From: Cephaloticoccus sp.
GTDB taxonomy: Bacteria > Verrucomicrobiota > Verrucomicrobiia > Opitutales > Opitutaceae
Direction of reading: 5' to 3'
Assembly: GCA_030833445.1 (NCBI GenBank)
Contig: JAURHD010000002.1
Coordinates: forward strand, 1 to 64,000
DNA length: 64,000 nucleotides
In this document: piece by piece, positions 21,891 to 30,027 of the stretch
Numbering within the stretch: the stretch's first letter is position 1
Layout of the letters: each line of letters starts with the position of its first letter
Translations under genes and position numbers: made by a program
The notes under the pieces: generated by a model
Database searches by the model: none
Told to the model about the DNA's origin: nothing
The model's input: only the letters and a program-made list of their open reading frames with translations

Positions 21891-22871
21891 ATGTCCGACT
21901 CATTCCTAGAACTGACCGACGTCCGGACCCATTTTCCGATCCAGGAAGGGTTCCTGTTCAAACATGCAGCCGGAACCGTCAAAGCGGTCGATGGGGTTAA
22001 TTTGGCCATCAAGCGAGGCGAGGTGCTCGGGCTCGTCGGTGAGTCCGGCTGTGGTAAATCGACGCTCGCCCGCACCATCATGCAGCTCGTGCCGACGACC
22101 GGGGGCACAGTGGTGCTCGAGGGGAAAAATCTGACCAAGGGCACTGCAGAGGAAATCATGATTGCCCGGCGCGACATGCAAATGGTGTTTCAAGATCCAT
22201 TTGCTTCCCTCAACCCGCGGATGACCGTTTTCGCCACCTTGGCCGAGCCATTGATTGTGCACGGTGTTTGCAAACCTGCCGATGCAACCGAACACGTCGC
22301 CGAGCTCATGAAGACGGTCGGCTTGGCCCCACGCTTCATGCAGAAGTATCCGCACGAGTTCTCCGGCGGACAGCGTCAGCGTATTGCGATTGCCCGGGCT
22401 CTCGCCCTCAAGCCCAAGATCATCATCGCCGACGAACCGGTCTCAGCGCTTGATGTTTCCATCCAAGCGCAAATCCTCAACCTGTTGTCCGCCCTGTGCC
22501 GGAAGATGAATCTGGCCCTGCTTTTCATCGCTCACGATTTGTCAGTGGTGAAGCACATCTCTGATCGAGTTGCCGTGATGTATCTCGGCAAGATCGTCGA
22601 GCTCGGGAGCGCCGTGGATGTAATCGAGAATCCCCAGCATCCTTACACCCGGGCCTTGGTCAGTGCAATTCCAACCCCCAATCCCGATGTCGAGCGCAAG
22701 CGCACCCGCATCGTGCTGGCGGGAGATCCGCCCTCACCCATCAACCCGCCGGCCGGTTGTGCCTTTCACCCCAGATGCCGCTACGCCGAGGAACGCTGCA
22801 AGGCAGCCGTTCCTCCATTGGTTCAGTTCGGAAATCGCGAAGTAGCCTGCATCCGGGCCTCTGAAATTTAA
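21891..22871 (+). CDS. oligopeptide/dipeptide ABC transporter ATP-binding protein, OppF/DppF type
   Basis: A 326-residue ABC ATPase, the second half of an OppDF/DppDF heterodimer. Walker A is GESGCGKS (50-57), the signature is FSGGQRQRI, and Walker B is [12 protein letters not shown]; the C-terminal extension has [14 protein letters not shown]. The frame is open back to 21594, but this overlaps oppD, so the ATG at 21891 is taken. The stop codon shares bases with the convergent trmL stop (22868-22871). No transmembrane subunits are present nearby. Confidence 0.92.
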   Translation: MSDSFLELTDVRTHFPIQEGFLFKHAAGTVKAVDGVNLAIKRGEVLGLVGESGCGKSTLARTIMQLVPTTGGTVVLEGKNLTKGTAEEIMIARRDMQMVFQDPFASLNPRMTVFATLAEPLIVHGVCKPADATEHVAELMKTVGLAPRFMQKYPHEFSGGQRQRIAIARALALKPKIIIADEPVSALDVSIQAQILNLLSALCRKMNLALLFIAHDLSVVKHISDRVAVMYLGKIVELGSAVDVIENPQHPYTRALVSAIPTPNPDVERKRTRIVLAGDPPSPINPPAGCAFHPRCRYAEERCKAAVPPLVQFGNREVACIRASEI

Positions 22872-23335
22872 CCGCTCAACAGACCGGTCTGCCGCATCGC
22901 CTCATAACAGCCGATGCCCGCCGCCGTCGAAAGATTGAGTGAGCGCAATTCACTGTTCGCATGCGGAATAGTCACCCGTTGCGTCTCCCCGATTTCATCA
23001 TGCAACCACTCGGGTGCGCCCGAGCCTTCATTGCCAAAGAGCAAGCCGTCCCCGTCCTGATAATCCACCGACCAAAATGACTGGGTCGTCTTGGTCGTAA
23101 ATAGCCAAAGTCGTTTTGGGGCCAATAAGCTGGCTCGGAATGTCGGCCAATCAGCGTGTTCGTGCACATCCAGCGAACGCCAGTAATCCATTCCCGCCCG
23201 CTTCAAATTCCGGTCATTGATTTCAAAGCCCAAGGGATGGATCAAATGCAGTCGCGACTTCGTCAGGGCGCACATCCGGCCGATGTTTCCGGTGTTCGGT
23301 GCGATCTCGGGCTGAAACAGCACAATATGTAGCAT
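22868..23335 (-). CDS. trmL: tRNA (cytidine/uridine-2'-O-)-methyltransferase TrmL
   Basis: A 155-residue SPOUT-class methyltransferase that 2'-O-methylates the wobble nucleotide 34 of certain leucine tRNAs. Family motifs are [17 protein letters not shown] at the N terminus, [11 protein letters not shown] in the knot, and [19 protein letters not shown] at the C terminus. Length is typical. The frame extends upstream to 23374 through an in-frame TTG, but the ATG at 23335 begins the conserved sequence. It converges on the OppF-type gene with a shared TTAA at the stops. Confidence 0.93.
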   Translation of the reverse strand: MLHIVLFQPEIAPNTGNIGRMCALTKSRLHLIHPLGFEINDRNLKRAGMDYWRSLDVHEHADWPTFRASLLAPKRLWLFTTKTTQSFWSVDYQDGDGLLFGNEGSGAPEWLHDEIGETQRVTIPHANSELRSLNLSTAAGIGCYEAMRQTGLLSG

Positions 23336-23419
23336 GAGCCTATCGTCCAGAACGCCCCTTCGTTGACAAGCCACCGTCCAAATAGTTTTCTGCGTATAAC
23401 CCGGCCGCGGGTAAAACGC

Positions 23420-23839
23420 GTGAGCACCACAACCGGCAAGGCAGTTATCATCCTGGATGATGAGAAATCATACGGCGATCTGTTATCTCAATTGATCACC
23501 GGCAATCTGGATTGCCCCGTGTTTACATACAGTCACCCGCTGGAAGCGCTCGACGCCCTGCCCACCCTGAATGTCGGGGCGGTGGTTACCGATTATTTTA
23601 TGCCGGTGCTAGATGGAGCACAATTCATCCGACGCGCAGCCCCCCGTCTACCAGGTGTCCCTTTCATTATCATCACAGGTCACCCCCTGCGCTTGTCGGA
23701 CGAATACTTAGATGATCTGCCGGCGTTGAAGGCCGTGTTGCCCAAACCCTTCAAGTGGCAAAAATTAAGCGAGTTGATTATCCGGCATTGGCCTGATGCC
23801 GCACATCGCCTCCAAACCATCGTGCCCAGTTCAGGCTAA
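23420..23839 (+). CDS. single-domain response regulator (receiver protein)
   Basis: A protein of about 139 residues made of one CheY-like receiver domain with no output domain. The acidic pair lies in VIILDDEKS, the phosphoacceptor Asp in VVTDYFMPVLDG, the switch Thr in IIITGHP and the conserved Lys in VLPKPFKW. A GTG at 23420 is the likely start (VSTTTGKAVIILDDE); an upstream TTG at 23363 would add 19 unlikely residues. There is no kinase nearby. The end overlaps the convergent thrB stop by 9 bases. Two related receiver genes lie near 36522-37353. Confidence 0.88.
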   Translation: MSTTTGKAVIILDDEKSYGDLLSQLITGNLDCPVFTYSHPLEALDALPTLNVGAVVTDYFMPVLDGAQFIRRAAPRLPGVPFIIITGHPLRLSDEYLDDLPALKAVLPKPFKWQKLSELIIRHWPDAAHRLQTIVPSSG

Positions 23840-24739
23840 TTGCATGCCAAAATTGTCGGCCAGCAACACCTTGGCCTCACAGGGCTGGCGATCGGACGTG
23901 AACACGGCTCGCATGGCACCGCTGACGACTTCGCCCTGCGATCGATCGCATACACACATCACACTGGAGCCACTGCCACTCAACCAACCGGTATAGGCCC
24001 CGGCATTCACACCTGCCGTGATCGCGGCCGCCGCACCGGGTATGCCCGGCAAGCGGTAAGGTTCGTGCATGAAATCACTCACCGCGCCCCTTAGACGTTC
24101 GTAGTCCCGGGTGGCCATGGCCGCCACCAGATAGGTCGCACTGTTGATACTTTTGACCGCATCAAAATAGGGCAGCTTTGCCGGCAGCGTGCCCCGGGAT
24201 GCATGGGTCGATACTTCCAATAACGGTGAAGCCGTGACAAAGGCCAGGTCATCGGGCACGTCGATTTTAACCGTGTCGATATAAGCACCCGTTTCCGGAT
24301 GAGAACGGGCCACACAAAAGCCGCCCAAGATGCTCGCAGCCGCATTATCGGGGTGCCCTTCAAGTTCTGTCACCATGGTCACGATCTGCTGACGGGTCAG
24401 TCCGGTTTCATTCAAGGCATCCAAGCCTGCAATGATTCCCGCCCTCACCGTGACACTTGAGCCGAGTCCACGCGAAGCCGGCACATCGCCCTCAATCCGA
24501 TAGGTAAATCCAAAAGGCATCCGCTTGCTAAATTTGAAATATAACGCCGCTGCCGTTTCCACCATCTGCTGGGCGCGCCCATCCGCGGTCCGTTCCGCCA
24601 CGGGTAGATTACCCGCAGACTGCTCGGTCACGGTGATCAAATTACTGACATTCACCGCCATCCCCAAGGTATCAAAGCCCGCTCCACAATTGGACGTGCT
24701 GCCGGGGACGCGAATGGTGGCCTGACGGGGAGGATTCAT
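23831..24739 (-). CDS. thrB: homoserine kinase
   Basis: A 302-residue GHMP-family kinase that phosphorylates homoserine on the path to threonine. The N-terminal motif is VPGSTSNCGAGFDTLGMA, and the ATP-binding loop VPASRGLGSSVTV lies at about residues 86-98. The C-terminal GAYTGWLSGSGSSVMC is the third GHMP motif. No other threonine genes are nearby. Its start overlaps the smpB stop (ATGA at 24736-24739), and the C-terminal end overlaps the receiver gene by 9 bases on the other strand. Confidence 0.94.
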   Translation of the reverse strand: MNPPRQATIRVPGSTSNCGAGFDTLGMAVNVSNLITVTEQSAGNLPVAERTADGRAQQMVETAAALYFKFSKRMPFGFTYRIEGDVPASRGLGSSVTVRAGIIAGLDALNETGLTRQQIVTMVTELEGHPDNAAASILGGFCVARSHPETGAYIDTVKIDVPDDLAFVTASPLLEVSTHASRGTLPAKLPYFDAVKSINSATYLVAAMATRDYERLRGAVSDFMHEPYRLPGIPGAAAAITAGVNAGAYTGWLSGSGSSVMCVCDRSQGEVVSGAMRAVFTSDRQPCEAKVLLADNFGMQLA

Positions 24740-25212
24740 TGACGACGGTATTTAAGCTCTTTTTCCAACTCTCGTTCGTGGACCTTCTTCTTGATCGTCT
24801 CACGTTTATCGTAGAGTTGCTTGCCGGTGCAAAGCCCCACTTCGACTTTCACGAGGGAATCCTTGAAATAGAGACGCAACGGGACCAAGGCCCGGCCACC
24901 GGCATCCAGCGCCTGAACGATTTTGCGGATCTGATGCTTGTGCAGCAGTAATTTCCGGATGCGGCGGGCGTCGTGATTGAATATATTGCCAAACGCATAC
25001 TGTTCGATGTGGGCGTTGTGCAGCCACAACTCTCCATGCTCATGTCGGCCAAATGCATCGTTGATCTGGGCTCGGCCCGCGCGAATAGATTTCACCTCGG
25101 TGCCTTTGAGCGAAATACCCGCTTCAAAGCGTTCGTCCACGAAGTAGTCCCGCAAGGCCTTCGCATTGCGCACCTCGTTGAAGCGGGTGGTATCTTTCTT
25201 TTTCGCGGACAT
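24736..25212 (-). CDS. smpB: SsrA-binding protein SmpB
   Basis: A 158-residue RNA-binding protein that brings tmRNA to stalled ribosomes. Recognisable blocks are YFVDERFEAGISLKGTEVKSIRAG, HNAHIEQYAFGN, RKLLLHKHQI and the C-terminal basic tail KRETIKKKVHERELEKELKYRR, which enters the mRNA channel. The ATG at 25212 is chosen because the sequence MSAKKKDTTRF begins there; the frame extends to 25248. It is translationally coupled to thrB by a 4-base overlap. The tmRNA gene itself was not found in this window. Confidence 0.95.
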   Translation of the reverse strand: MSAKKKDTTRFNEVRNAKALRDYFVDERFEAGISLKGTEVKSIRAGRAQINDAFGRHEHGELWLHNAHIEQYAFGNIFNHDARRIRKLLLHKHQIRKIVQALDAGGRALVPLRLYFKDSLVKVEVGLCTGKQLYDKRETIKKKVHERELEKELKYRRQ

Positions 25213-25228
25213 TAGTTCTATAAGGACA

Positions 25229-25260
25229 CAAAAAAGCGGCTCCGGCAATCGCGGGGCCGC
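25229..25260 (-). terminator. Rho-independent terminator after rpoZ
   Basis: On the minus strand a 9-bp stem with one G-U pair (25236-25244 with 25252-25260) and a 7-base loop is followed by a run of T. It lies between the rpoZ stop (25287) and the smpB start (25212), so it ends the rpoZ transcript. Confidence 0.8.
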
Positions 25261-25286
25261 CTGACTATCAGGACAGATCGCAGCGA

Positions 25287-25487
25287 TCAGTTTTCGCCGA
25301 TTTCGTGGCTGATCTTGCCTTCAATGATTTCGCGCAGGGCGACGTCCTCGGAAGCGAGCTTCTCGAGGGACTCAACCAAAGGACGGTTACCCCGTCGCAG
25401 TTGTTTAACGCGGTGGGAAACCACATTGATCAGCAAATTGGCGTCAGGTATGACTTTAAGGGCGTCCTTGATATAGTCGTCTCTCAT
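25287..25487 (-). CDS. rpoZ: DNA-directed RNA polymerase omega subunit
   Basis: A 66-residue protein whose sequence fits the omega subunit, which helps the beta' subunit fold and assemble. The conserved part is DANLLINVVSHRVKQLRRGNRP, followed by an acidic helix (SLEKLASEDVALREIIEGKI). The open frame extends to 25661, but the ATG at 25487 begins the conserved region and the upstream part overlaps cutA on the other strand. The length is shorter than in E. coli (91 residues), which is common. A terminator follows. Confidence 0.8.
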   Translation of the reverse strand: MRDDYIKDALKVIPDANLLINVVSHRVKQLRRGNRPLVESLEKLASEDVALREIIEGKISHEIGEN

Positions 25488-25596
25488 GGCGTAATGGTGG
25501 GCAGATGTAAAACCGGCGATAGGTAGGACAAAGCCCGGTCGCGTCAAGGGTATATTCCCACTTGCTCCCAGCCAAGGACCGGAGAAACGTTGGTCC

Positions 25597-25917
25597 ATGC
25601 TGATTGCTTGGACCACCCTACCCGACCGACCGGCGGCGGAAAAGTTGGCCCAGATGGTCATAGCCGAGCAGTTGGCTGTCTGCGTGCAGGTCGAAGGACC
25701 GATTATGTCTTTCTACGAGTGGAATGGCCAATTGGCGCGCAGCGAGGAATACCGCCTCCAATTTAAGCTACTGCCGGAACAGGCAACCGTCCTGGAAACC
25801 CGCGTAATGGAACTCCACCCCTACGATATTCCGGAATGGCTGGTGTTGCCTGTCCATCATGTCAGTGAAAAATACTTGTCATGGGCCCGGGCAAGCTCTA
25901 CTTCATCGCCCCTTTAG
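25597..25917 (+). CDS. cutA: CutA1 divalent-cation tolerance protein
   Basis: A 106-residue protein of the trimeric CutA1 family. It begins with AWTTLPDRPAAEKLAQMVIAEQLAVCVQVEGP, contains the diagnostic FYEWNGQLARSEEYRLQFKL, and ends with HPYDIPEWLVLPV. The family is linked to copper tolerance in E. coli, but its true function is unsettled. It is divergent from rpoZ, whose start is 109 bases away. The small basic protein gene starts 27 bases downstream and may be co-transcribed. Confidence 0.93.
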   Translation: MLIAWTTLPDRPAAEKLAQMVIAEQLAVCVQVEGPIMSFYEWNGQLARSEEYRLQFKLLPEQATVLETRVMELHPYDIPEWLVLPVHHVSEKYLSWARASSTSSPL

Positions 25918-25944
25918 CAGCTCAATCCATTTACATTCAAAGCC

Positions 25945-26100
25945 ATGTCACAGCACAAAAGTCTCCAAGGTTCCAAGGGAATCGTAGTTAAACGCAACGT
26001 CCTCAAGCGCTTCGAACGCGTCGAGCTCCTCCGCAAGCGCGGTCAATGGAGCACGGGTGACCGCGTTCAGGGTCTCCGCAAGACCACTCCCGAGGTCTGA
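25945..26100 (+). CDS. small basic protein of the Chlamydiae/Verrucomicrobia type
   Basis: A 51-residue, very basic protein too short for a standard ORF cutoff. It contains SKGIVVKRNVLKRFERVELL, then RKRGQW and GLRKTTPEV. From memory this matches the conserved small basic protein family of Chlamydiae and Verrucomicrobia, in which KRNVLKRFERV is the core; a ribosome- or nucleic-acid-related role is likely but not proven. The coding case is strong: an ATG directly follows cutA by 27 bases, the stop is at 26098-26100, and a perfect terminator lies 19 bases further on. No Shine-Dalgarno sequence is present. Confidence 0.9.
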   Translation: MSQHKSLQGSKGIVVKRNVLKRFERVELLRKRGQWSTGDRVQGLRKTTPEV

Positions 26101-26119
26101 TTTCCAGCAATTTTCTGAA

Positions 26120-26149
26120 GGGCAGGTTTCTCCGAAACCTGCCCTTTTT
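26120..26149 (+). terminator. Rho-independent terminator after the small basic protein
   Basis: A perfect 10-bp stem (GGGCAGGTTT/AAACCTGCCC; 26120-26129 and 26135-26144) with a 5-base loop is followed by T5. It ends the cutA/small basic protein transcript just before the YqaA-type gene. Confidence 0.92.
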
Positions 26150-26160
26150 CATTTAACCCC

Positions 26161-26805
26161 ATGAGTAACCCAACCTCTCCGGCATCCAAGGCGACGTCAG
26201 CAACCAAGCCCAACGTCATCAAGCGACTCTACAATTGGGTCCTGCACTGGGCGGATACCCCTTACGGCCTCGTCGCCCTCGTCGGTATCGCTTTCGCCGA
26301 GTCCTCATTTTTCCCGATACCACCCGATGTCTTGTTGATCGCCCTGTGCATGGGTGCGCCCAGGAGATCATTCAAGTTCGCACTTTGGTGTGCAGCGGGT
26401 TCTGTAGCTGGGGGTGCGATGGGTTATTGTATCGGCTATGCGGCCGAACCTCTTGGTCGCTGGATTATTTTTGACCTTCTGCACTACGGGGCGGCTTGGG
26501 ACAAGGTTGCCGGTCTCTATGGACAAAATGCGTTTCTCTCGATTCTGACGGCGGCGTTCACCCCGATTCCTTACAAGGTGTTCACCATTGCTGCGGGAGC
26601 GTTCCATGAACAAGTCAGTCTGCTGACCTTGTTGAGCGCATCAGCCATTGGTCGCACCGGCCGATTCATGCTGGTTGCCGGTTCGATTTTCTTCTTCGGC
26701 CCGCCGATCAAACGGTTGCTCGATAAGTATCTGGAGCTGTTCACCATAATTTTCATGGTGCTGCTGATCGGCGGTTTCGTGCTGATCAAATACACGCTGC
26801 ACTGA
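26161..26805 (+). CDS. YqaA/DedA-superfamily (VTT-domain) membrane protein
   Basis: A 214-residue integral membrane protein. After a Thr/Ser/Lys-rich N terminus of about 20 residues come hydrophobic helices around residues 36-63, 73-92, 120-140, 150-182 and 190-213. The motif FAESSFFPIPPDVLLIALCMG and the re-entrant-type FTPIPYKVFTIAAGAF are typical of the VTT/DedA group, and IGRTGRFMLVAG is typical of YqaA. DedA proteins have been linked to lipid scrambling and membrane homeostasis; the exact role here is unknown. It has its own position between two terminator/hairpin structures. Confidence 0.87.
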   Translation: MSNPTSPASKATSATKPNVIKRLYNWVLHWADTPYGLVALVGIAFAESSFFPIPPDVLLIALCMGAPRRSFKFALWCAAGSVAGGAMGYCIGYAAEPLGRWIIFDLLHYGAAWDKVAGLYGQNAFLSILTAAFTPIPYKVFTIAAGAFHEQVSLLTLLSASAIGRTGRFMLVAGSIFFFGPPIKRLLDKYLELFTIIFMVLLIGGFVLIKYTLH

Positions 26806-26826
26806 GCGCTGGCTTGCCGAGCCGTA

Positions 26827-26841
26827 GCTCGCATTGCGAGC
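26827..26841 (+). other. short hairpin between the YqaA-type gene and tRNA-Arg
   Basis: A perfect 6-bp stem (GCTCGC/GCGAGC) with a 3-base loop, just downstream of the YqaA-type stop and of the 3' end of the convergent tRNA. It has no T-run on either strand, so termination is possible but weakly supported. Confidence 0.35.
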
Positions 26842-26847
26842 GAAGGC

Positions 26848-26922
26848 TGGTGCTTCCGCCGGGAGTCGAACCCGGATCAATGGCTTCGGAGGCCACTACA
26901 CTATCCATTGTGCTACAGAAGC
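26848..26922 (-). tRNA. tRNA-Arg(CCG)
   Basis: The minus strand folds as a full cloverleaf. The 7-bp acceptor stem GCTTCTG/CGGAAGC has one G-U pair. The anticodon stem GTGGC/GCCAT holds the loop CTCCGAA, giving anticodon CCG for codon CGG. The T arm is CCGGGTTCGACTCCCGG. The discriminator is A at 26851, and CCA is encoded at 26848-26850. Downstream hairpin 26827-26841 may help end the transcript. Confidence 0.95.
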
Positions 26923-26992
26923 AGGTGAGCTGCGGAAAGTAGGCTCTGAGAGCCGGGCTTCAAGCAGTTTCCGACCCTTGCTGATCCAATCC

Positions 26993-28390
26993 TTAAATAT
27001 GAATGGCCTCTCCCATGGACGCAGCGGCCGCCTCCATGATGGCCTCACTCAAGGTCGGGTGAGCGTGGATTGTATGATGAATCTCCTCCACGGTCGCTTC
27101 CAAATTCATCGCGAGCCCATACTCAGCAATCAACTCGGTGGCTTCGGATCCAATGATATGCGCGCCGTAAATCTCGCCGGTCTTCTTGTCGACGATCACT
27201 TTGACGAAGCCCTCGCTCTCTTCTGAAGCCACCGCCTTGCCGGAGGCCGTAAAGGGGAATTTGCCGATCTTGTAATCGAGCTTCTTCTCCTTGGCCGCCT
27301 GTTCAGTCACGCCGATGCTGGCAACTTGGGGCTGGCAATAGGTGCAACCCGGGAAGGTCGTGACGCGCTTCGGCTTGCCGTGGCCAAACATGCCATTGAC
27401 CGCATTGAGTGCCTCGTAGGTGGCCACGTGGGCCAACCAAGGGGGACCAATGATATCGCCTGCTGCATAGATGCCTTTGACGCTCGTCTGGTAATCATTG
27501 CCGACTTTAACGTAGCCGCGCTCGAGATCGAGTTTGAGATTGGCCGCCAGGGCTCCTTCCAGATTCGGAGTTACCCCGATCGCAGACAACAGCACATCGG
27601 CATCGACTTCGGTTTTCTTGTCGCCCGCCACCAAATCGAGCTTCACGGATTTCTTGCCCACCCGGAAATTTTCGCATTTGGTGTTCACGTGAACCGTAAT
27701 GCCCTGCTTCTCAAATGAGCGGTGCAGCAACTTGGCCACATCGGCATCTTCCACCGGCAGGATCTGTGGTAGCATCTCCACCAACGTAACCTTGGCCCCA
27801 AGGGCATTGTAGAAATATGCAAACTCCACCCCGATCGCACCGGCACCGACAATCACGATCGACTTGGGCATCTTGGTATTCGCTAGGGCCTCGCGCGAAG
27901 TCATAACTCGTTCGCCGTCATAGGCCAAATCAGGGATGCGCCGCATTTTGCAGCCCGTGGCGATCAAGATGTTCTTGGCGCGCAGAAATTTTCCTTTGTC
28001 CGGACCATCCGTGACCGAAACCATCCCCGGAGCGCTGATCTGCCCCCGGCCAACGACGTAATCGACCTTGTTCTTCTTGAAGAGAAATTCGATCCCCTTG
28101 GCCATTTGACCGGCCACGGTGCGCGAACGGCCCATGATTTTTTCAAAGTCAAACGATGCCCCTTTGACGCTGAGTCCATAGGCCTCGGCCTTCTGCATTT
28201 TTTGGAAAAGCTCCGCGCTCTTGAGCAAAGCCTTGGTTGGGATACAGCCCCAGTTGAGACAGGTGCCACCGGCACGTTCTGCTTCGACGCAGGCAACCTT
28301 CTTGCCCAGTTGCCCCGCGCGGATTGCTCCGGCGTAGCCCGCAGGTCCGCCGCCAATGACAACCAGATCGTATTCGGTAGTTTCGGCCAT
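26993..28390 (-). CDS. lpdA: dihydrolipoyl dehydrogenase
   Basis: A 465-residue E3 component of 2-oxoacid dehydrogenase complexes that reoxidises dihydrolipoamide with NAD. The FAD motif is VIGGGPAGY, the redox-active pair is in GGTCLNWGCIPTKAL, the NAD motif is VIVGAGAIGVEFA, and the catalytic His-Glu is HAHPTLSE. All are canonical, unlike the related protein at 985-2385. No E1 or E2 genes are nearby. The ATG at 28390 begins directly at the FAD domain (MAETTEYDLVVIGGG). Confidence 0.96.
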   Translation of the reverse strand: MAETTEYDLVVIGGGPAGYAGAIRAGQLGKKVACVEAERAGGTCLNWGCIPTKALLKSAELFQKMQKAEAYGLSVKGASFDFEKIMGRSRTVAGQMAKGIEFLFKKNKVDYVVGRGQISAPGMVSVTDGPDKGKFLRAKNILIATGCKMRRIPDLAYDGERVMTSREALANTKMPKSIVIVGAGAIGVEFAYFYNALGAKVTLVEMLPQILPVEDADVAKLLHRSFEKQGITVHVNTKCENFRVGKKSVKLDLVAGDKKTEVDADVLLSAIGVTPNLEGALAANLKLDLERGYVKVGNDYQTSVKGIYAAGDIIGPPWLAHVATYEALNAVNGMFGHGKPKRVTTFPGCTYCQPQVASIGVTEQAAKEKKLDYKIGKFPFTASGKAVASEESEGFVKVIVDKKTGEIYGAHIIGSEATELIAEYGLAMNLEATVEEIHHTIHAHPTLSEAIMEAAAASMGEAIHI

Positions 28391-28478
28391 GATGATCTAT
28401 ATATTGAATTTGGTCAGACGGTCAACGCCCCTACCCAAACGGTCAAATTGAAAACCAGCCAACCCGGGATCGGGCGCA

Positions 28479-28898
28479 TCAGATATCAATCACGTTACCA
28501 TCCCGTTTCAGGGACTCCTTACGACCGGGACGCGGGGGTCCGGGTGGACGCTTGAACAGCGCACTTGCAAGGTAGTTCGTCAGGCTGACGATGACCGCCC
28601 CGCCCACTGCGACCCAAAAGCCATCAACGTGGAATCCTTTGACCAATTCGCCGACAAAGAGAAACAACAAGGCATTGATTACCACCATACCCAGCCCCAT
28701 CGTGAGCAATATGAATGGCAGCGTGAACAGCACCAACAGCGGCTTGAGTATGGCATTTAAGAAACTCAAGAGCAGCACGACCACCAGTAGCGTGGTGCCA
28801 TCATCACAATGGATGCCAGGTATCAAGCGGGTTGCCAAGGTGACCCCGAGGGCCAGCACCAGCCATCGGACCAATAGTTGTAGCAGCGGAGAATTCAT
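28479..28898 (-). CDS. phage-holin-4-2-like small membrane protein (PF04020 type)
   Basis: A 139-residue protein with about four hydrophobic helices (roughly residues 5-26, 33-52, 55-80 and 90-112) followed by a Pro/Arg/Lys-rich tail. Patterns such as LNAILKPLLVLFTLPFILLTMGL and VINALLFLFVGELVKGFHVDGFW are typical of the family formerly called mycobacterial phage holin 4.2, found in many chromosomes with no phage link. The function is unknown. The ATG at 28898 starts the membrane region; the frame continues upstream into the divergent glycosyltransferase. No other phage gene is nearby. Confidence 0.85.
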   Translation of the reverse strand: MNSPLLQLLVRWLVLALGVTLATRLIPGIHCDDGTTLLVVVLLLSFLNAILKPLLVLFTLPFILLTMGLGMVVINALLFLFVGELVKGFHVDGFWVAVGGAVIVSLTNYLASALFKRPPGPPRPGRKESLKRDGNVIDI

Positions 28899-28938
28899 AC
28901 GTGCGTAATCAACTCTTTCTCTTGTGACGGCTCCCGCA

Positions 28939-30027
28939 ATGAAAATCCTAATTGTGCAGGACACCCTGCGCAGCGGTGGCACTGAACGACAATCCGTCTT
29001 GCTGGCCAATGCTTTCGCCGCGGCGGGTCATCAAACTACGTTGCTAACCTTTCGCCCTGGCGGATCGTTGGCGCCGACCCTTTCACCCACAGTCACGACC
29101 CATTCCCTGCAATCGTTTGATCTGCACTGTGATTGGTTCGCACCCGGCCTGAGTCGTTATATCGAGCGACACCCGACCGACATTATCCTCTGCATGGGCC
29201 GCATGGCCAATTGCTACGGGCAGTGGTTGGCGAGGAAAGTGCAGGATCGATGGCCGGCCACGGTGGTTATCGGGACCATGCGCACCGGCAAAAAACTGCC
29301 CTGGCTGTTCCGTTATTCACTACGCCACGTTCACCACATCATCGCCAACAGCCGAGCAGCCTGTGACACCTTGGTCACAGACTATGGAATCAATGCGTCG
29401 AAGATCGACGTGATTCACAATTCGCTCGTATTTGCCGATGAGGGTGATTCCAAGGCGACCAGGCTGCGCGACGTCCACGGTGCGACCAGCAAGACTACCG
29501 TGTTGCTGGATGTGGCCATGTTTCGCCCGGAGAAAAATCAAAGAGAGCTTATTGAAATCGCCGCGGGTCTCCCTGCAGACCTCGACTGGCAATTGTGGCT
29601 CGTCGGTGATGGACCCGAGTTGGAGCCTTGCCGTAAATTTGCCCGCCAATCAGGAGTGGCCGACCGCGTGAAGTTCCCCGGGCTCATCCGCGATCCAGCC
29701 CCTTATTACCATGCTGCAAATATCGCGGTGCATGCTTCGCGGAGTGAATCCCTTTCCAATTTCCTCATCGAGGCCCAAGCCCATGGTCTGCCAGCGGTCG
29801 CTTATGGAGCCCAAGGCATTAAGGAGTGCTTTATCCCAAATGACACCGGTATGGCACTGCCTTTTGGTGATGAGTCCGGCTTCCGCAACGCGATCGGGCA
29901 CTTCGCCACCCATGATACTGCCCGTTCGGCCCGGGCCCAGGAATTTGCCCGGACAACCTTTGATCCCAGTCGTCAAGTGCAGGCCTATCTCGACCTTTTC
30001 TCCCAGCTTCATCATTCCAAGTCATGA
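28939..30027 (+). CDS. family 4 glycosyltransferase
   Basis: A 362-residue GT-B enzyme. The N-terminal acceptor-side start KILIVQDTLRSGGTERQSVLLANAFAAAGH is typical. The nucleotide-sugar side contains DVAMFRPEKNQRELIEIAA, LVGDGPELEPCRKFA and the ASRSESLSNFLIEAQAHGLPAVAY block with the conserved Glu. Donor and acceptor cannot be inferred. A GTG at 28924 is in frame, but the ATG at 28939 is favoured. The stop overlaps the next start by 4 bases (ATGA), coupling it to a DeoR regulator. Confidence 0.92.
   Translation: MKILIVQDTLRSGGTERQSVLLANAFAAAGHQTTLLTFRPGGSLAPTLSPTVTTHSLQSFDLHCDWFAPGLSRYIERHPTDIILCMGRMANCYGQWLARKVQDRWPATVVIGTMRTGKKLPWLFRYSLRHVHHIIANSRAACDTLVTDYGINASKIDVIHNSLVFADEGDSKATRLRDVHGATSKTTVLLDVAMFRPEKNQRELIEIAAGLPADLDWQLWLVGDGPELEPCRKFARQSGVADRVKFPGLIRDPAPYYHAANIAVHASRSESLSNFLIEAQAHGLPAVAYGAQGIKECFIPNDTGMALPFGDESGFRNAIGHFATHDTARSARAQEFARTTFDPSRQVQAYLDLFSQLHHSKS

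Noticed and set aside
23363-23368. TTGACA as a -35 box before the receiver gene
   Set aside because: No -10-like hexamer lies 16-18 bases downstream; TATAAC is about 26 bases away.
28479-28898. Prophage remnant suggested by the holin-like name
   Set aside because: The family is common in bacterial chromosomes and no other phage gene, integrase or att-like repeat is nearby, even though a tRNA lies 1.6 kb away.
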